64,000 nt of DNA from Azolla caroliniana (lineage: Eukaryota; Polypodiophyta): contig JBHGNT010000018.1 of NCBI GenBank assembly GCA_043228905.1, positions 17,794,001 to 17,858,000 of the forward strand, read 5' to 3'. This document shows positions 55,451 to 64,000 of the stretch, piece after piece; the stretch's first letter is position 1; each line of letters opens with the position of its first letter. Below the pieces are notes generated by a model. That model was not told the DNA's origin. It saw only the letters and a list, made by a program, of their open reading frames with translations, and did no database searches. Made by a program: the position numbers and the translations under genes.

Positions 55451-55895
55451 CTCTCCTCTAACAATCGGCAACGGTTCGGTTCGAGAGGGTCAAAACCCAA
55501 CCGTTTAAATTTTTTGAAACCTGAACCAAACCGAACTGAACCACGAAAACGTTAAACCGAACCACTAAAAAAATTTCAAACCATTAAGTCATTAAACTGG
55601 TAAAACCGCGGTTTTGTGGTTCAGTTTCGATTTTCAACTTAGGTCAATTTTCAAATTTTAAACTTTAAAAATTTCATTATTTTAAATTTAAAAAAATCCC
55701 CAAATGCGAGAATAAGGCATGGAAATGAAAAGATGGTTTAAGAACAATTTTTTTAATTGTTTTTTTATTTTTATTTTAAAAAAGAGGAAACTGTTAAACC
55801 GTTTAAACCGTTAAAGCCGCGTTTTTGTGGTTTGATTCGGTTCAAACCGAACCGTTGCCGACTGTTACAGTTTACTCCCCCCCCCCCCCCCCAAT
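55451..55895. other. AT-rich intergenic stretch with CCGAACC/GGTTCGG motifs and poly-C
   Basis: Several short inverted motifs (AACCGAAC, GGTTCGGTT, AAACCGTTTAAACCG) lie at 55480-55860, resembling the start of a MITE-like or hAT-like repeat. A run of about 17 C residues lies at 55876-55892. No gene was seen. Confidence 0.5.
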
Positions 55896-56450
55896 TCTCA
55901 TTCTTTTCTCACATGGAGAGAAAGAAAGTGTGAACAGACAGAGAAAACCCTAGACCAAACCCCCCTCTTTATCTCTATTTAATCTCTCTGCCTCTGTGAT
56001 TCTAATCTCTGCCTCTGTGATCCATGGCCTCCTTCTTCAGCTACAGATTCCTTCCTTCCATCGCCTCTTCCTCTTTGTTTCTCTCTGACAGGATTTGAAG
56101 GGCAGAGTGGAGCGGCAACAGCAGCTCTGAAACCCTACTCGCCTCCTCTCATTCAGGTCCTCTGAGTGAGAATGGCGCTGGGTGTTTCTCTTTTTGTATT
56201 CGATGTTGCCTTTCCTTAGTTACCCTTCACAAATCCATGGGTATTTCCCCTCTCGCTCCTCCAGACAAATCTGCAGGGTAAGAGTTTGGGCAAGGGGCCT
56301 CTGGGTTTCTGATTGGTTTCAGTCAGTTATTCATGCTCTCCATCTCTTCCCTTTTTATGCAGTTCTTGGGTCGAAGTTGCGTGTACATATGTCTTTCGTC
56401 TTCTTCTTCTGTTTGAATCCCATTATATTATAAATGAAAGAAAAGCTTTT
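55896..56450 (+). promoter_or_regulatory. Possible leader and first exon, unassigned
   Basis: A CT-rich leader with a duplicated CTCTGCCTCTGTGATYC precedes an ATG at 56023 (MASFFSYRFLPSIASSS, organelle-signal-like), closed after about 24 codons. A segment bounded by CTCTGACAG and CATTCAG/GT would encode GFEGQSGAATAALKPYSPPL in another frame. This looks like the 5' end of a plant gene, but no downstream coding exons were found before the Ca2+-ATPase 3' end. It may be a broken duplicate. Confidence 0.3.
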
Positions 56451-57922
56451 TGTGCTCGAATCTGTATAAAGCCATAGACCCTAGATCTCTCTGAGTATGA
56501 AGAGTTTAGCATTATTTTCGAGTGACCATGAAAATATGCAGATTTTACATTTCTTATGAAGCTTCAACCTGAAACCCTAAATTGAAATCAGCAAATATAG
56601 ATCATTTCATATCAATCATAATGAGGATGTAGAAAATGAGGGGAATGTTCATTCTATAGTTCTCCAAAGCTCGATATATCTTTCGCTATAATGTATGCTA
56701 AGAATTTTTCTGTTATTATCCTCCTGGTTATGAAATGAAGGGTTGAATCACTCTAATCAAAACACATTGAGCGGTAATGAACAAATGCTGACCCGCAATG
56801 CAAATTAATCATACGTAAATTTCTGATAAGTAACTTCAATTGGAATAGCCTTATCATAGAATTCCGGTGTGGCTATTCACCAAGAATTTCTGTGATAATC
56901 CTTCTGGTCGTGAAATGAATGGAGGAATCATTCTATCAAAACGCAATGAGCGGTAATGATTCAATACCGACCCTCAACGCAAATTAATCATACTTTATTT
57001 CTGATGTGTAGGATAAGGGGATGTGTAGATAAAGGAATAGTACAAATGATTTTTTCTTGATTGGTAAGAAAGTTTTATCTTGAAAACTAAGAGATTGCTC
57101 GTAATAAGCAAAAAGCGAGTTTAAAATGTCCTCACAAAGAAATCGATAATCATAACAAGGTCTTATAGAAACCCCTGCCTGGTCTTATTATTTGTCCATT
57201 GGCACCAAACTCACGCATAATATAATAAGTCCATTGACACCAAAAAAATATAAAAAAGAAACTGCTACTTGCTTCTAAAATGTTGGCAACTGTAATCCTG
57301 AGAGGATTTTTCCTGTTTGCACATTAGGTGAAGCTCATAAAACAGTGTTGTGCATGAGCTCAAAGAGTAAGCAAGACATCGCAAGAATCTTGCACGCATT
57401 CCCTTCATCTCTATTGATGCGAGCAAACATTTAGAATAAGGTTTTTGGCTGATTAGACAAGTTATGCCACCATTAACTTTTTGTCTTTTAAATCCATGTC
57501 AATGGAGCAGAATCATTCCTTTGGTTATTCACAACTCGGTGATATAAACCTCACTTCAAACTTATTTTTTGCGACTTCGTAAACATTTCACCTCACATCA
57601 GATGGGATTATAACAATGAGCAAGAAATATAAGTCACACGTCATTTATTTTCTCAGGGAAAAATCCCTTGAATTAAATTTTAGAAATTGAATATTGAAAG
57701 TTGAAACAGAATGTCAAGAGTATATACGTTGATAAAATTATGGATTTGGACATGTAACTTTCCACTAATTTCTCAGACCTAACTTTTGAGGAATTAGATG
57801 ATTGCCGGGGACACAAAAGATATGATCAACCTCACCTATGTATAAATTATGGGGCAGATGTGTAGAAAGTCTAAGAGCAATTAGTGAAATCTGAATATTT
57901 ATACTGCTAAATGATTTATCAA
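56451..57922. repeat. Intergenic with a diverged tandem duplication
   Basis: A unit of about 180 bp at 56690-56835 is repeated at 56880-57010 (TCTGTTATTATCCTCCTGGT, GAGCGGTAATGA, CAAATTAATCATAC). The rest is AT-rich and without recognisable genes. It includes the 3' flank of the Ca2+-ATPase gene. Confidence 0.6.
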
Positions 57923-63861
<5,939 letters not shown>

Positions 63862-64000
63862 TTAGAATCATGTGGGATAAGAACAATAGTGAATGGAAGT
63901 TCATTGATCATTCCTTCCAGGATACTTCTTACAATGGGATAATATTTATCTTAATCATTTCAATATCCATACTCTGAATGGAAAAATATGATTGCTCTTA

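Overview
This is nuclear DNA of a seed plant, almost certainly a flowering plant. The evidence is two intron-rich plant genes at the right, plant Ty3/gypsy retrotransposons, an ER/Golgi-type calcium ATPase resembling Arabidopsis ECA3, and an NPH3/RPT2-type BTB protein. The species cannot be named from the sequence. Nothing bacterial, no CRISPR array and no true tRNA or rRNA gene was seen.

Positions 1-42800 are one nested transposon complex that can be unpicked from target-site duplications (TSDs). F is a minus-strand Ty3 element whose 5' LTR is at 39015-39474. It sits inside H, a chromodomain-type Ty3 element (TSD AGCTC). A is a second minus-strand Ty3 element, 2393-36422, inserted in the gag zinc-knuckle region of F (TSD AGTAT on both sides, 34 kb apart). 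A was itself hit three times. C (6413-10414) is an LTR element carrying a single gag-like gene. D (11014-12314) is a non-coding insert with a 22-bp minisatellite. G (15277-35939) is a large DNA transposon that landed in A's primer binding site. B (16756-26476) is the youngest element, a nearly intact 9.7-kb Ty3 element inserted in a coding exon of G (TSD TTTTG). By eye, B's LTRs differ at 7 of 436 positions and A's at about 28 of 341, which fits the nesting. An inversion with one breakpoint near 40025 flipped the F block relative to H.

The most notable object is G. Without B it is about 10.9 kb, has about 24-bp terminal inverted repeats beginning GT, an 8-bp TSD, and two convergent multi-exon genes. 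One encodes a putative DDE-type transposase with DFAENY, SDD-HD, SDG-SQFK and GHGKG-DG motifs. The other encodes a coiled-coil, RING-like, acidic protein. Both large introns are minisatellites rich in AGTAC. A and B are notable for a third, sense-strand ORF downstream of integrase that encodes a shared head domain, a long coiled coil and an acidic tail.

Positions 42800-45680 hold a decayed LINE fragment and unrecognised sequence. An NPH3/RPT2-like gene of four exons lies on the minus strand at 45687-49959. Positions 49960-57900 are AT-rich intergenic DNA with minisatellites and one possible leader exon. The 3' twenty exons of an ECA3-like Ca2+-ATPase run on the minus strand from 57923 past 63838 and off the right edge. 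The two genes are the only apparently functional loci. All transposon genes show stops, frameshifts or truncations, and most stops are TAG where glutamine CAG is expected.
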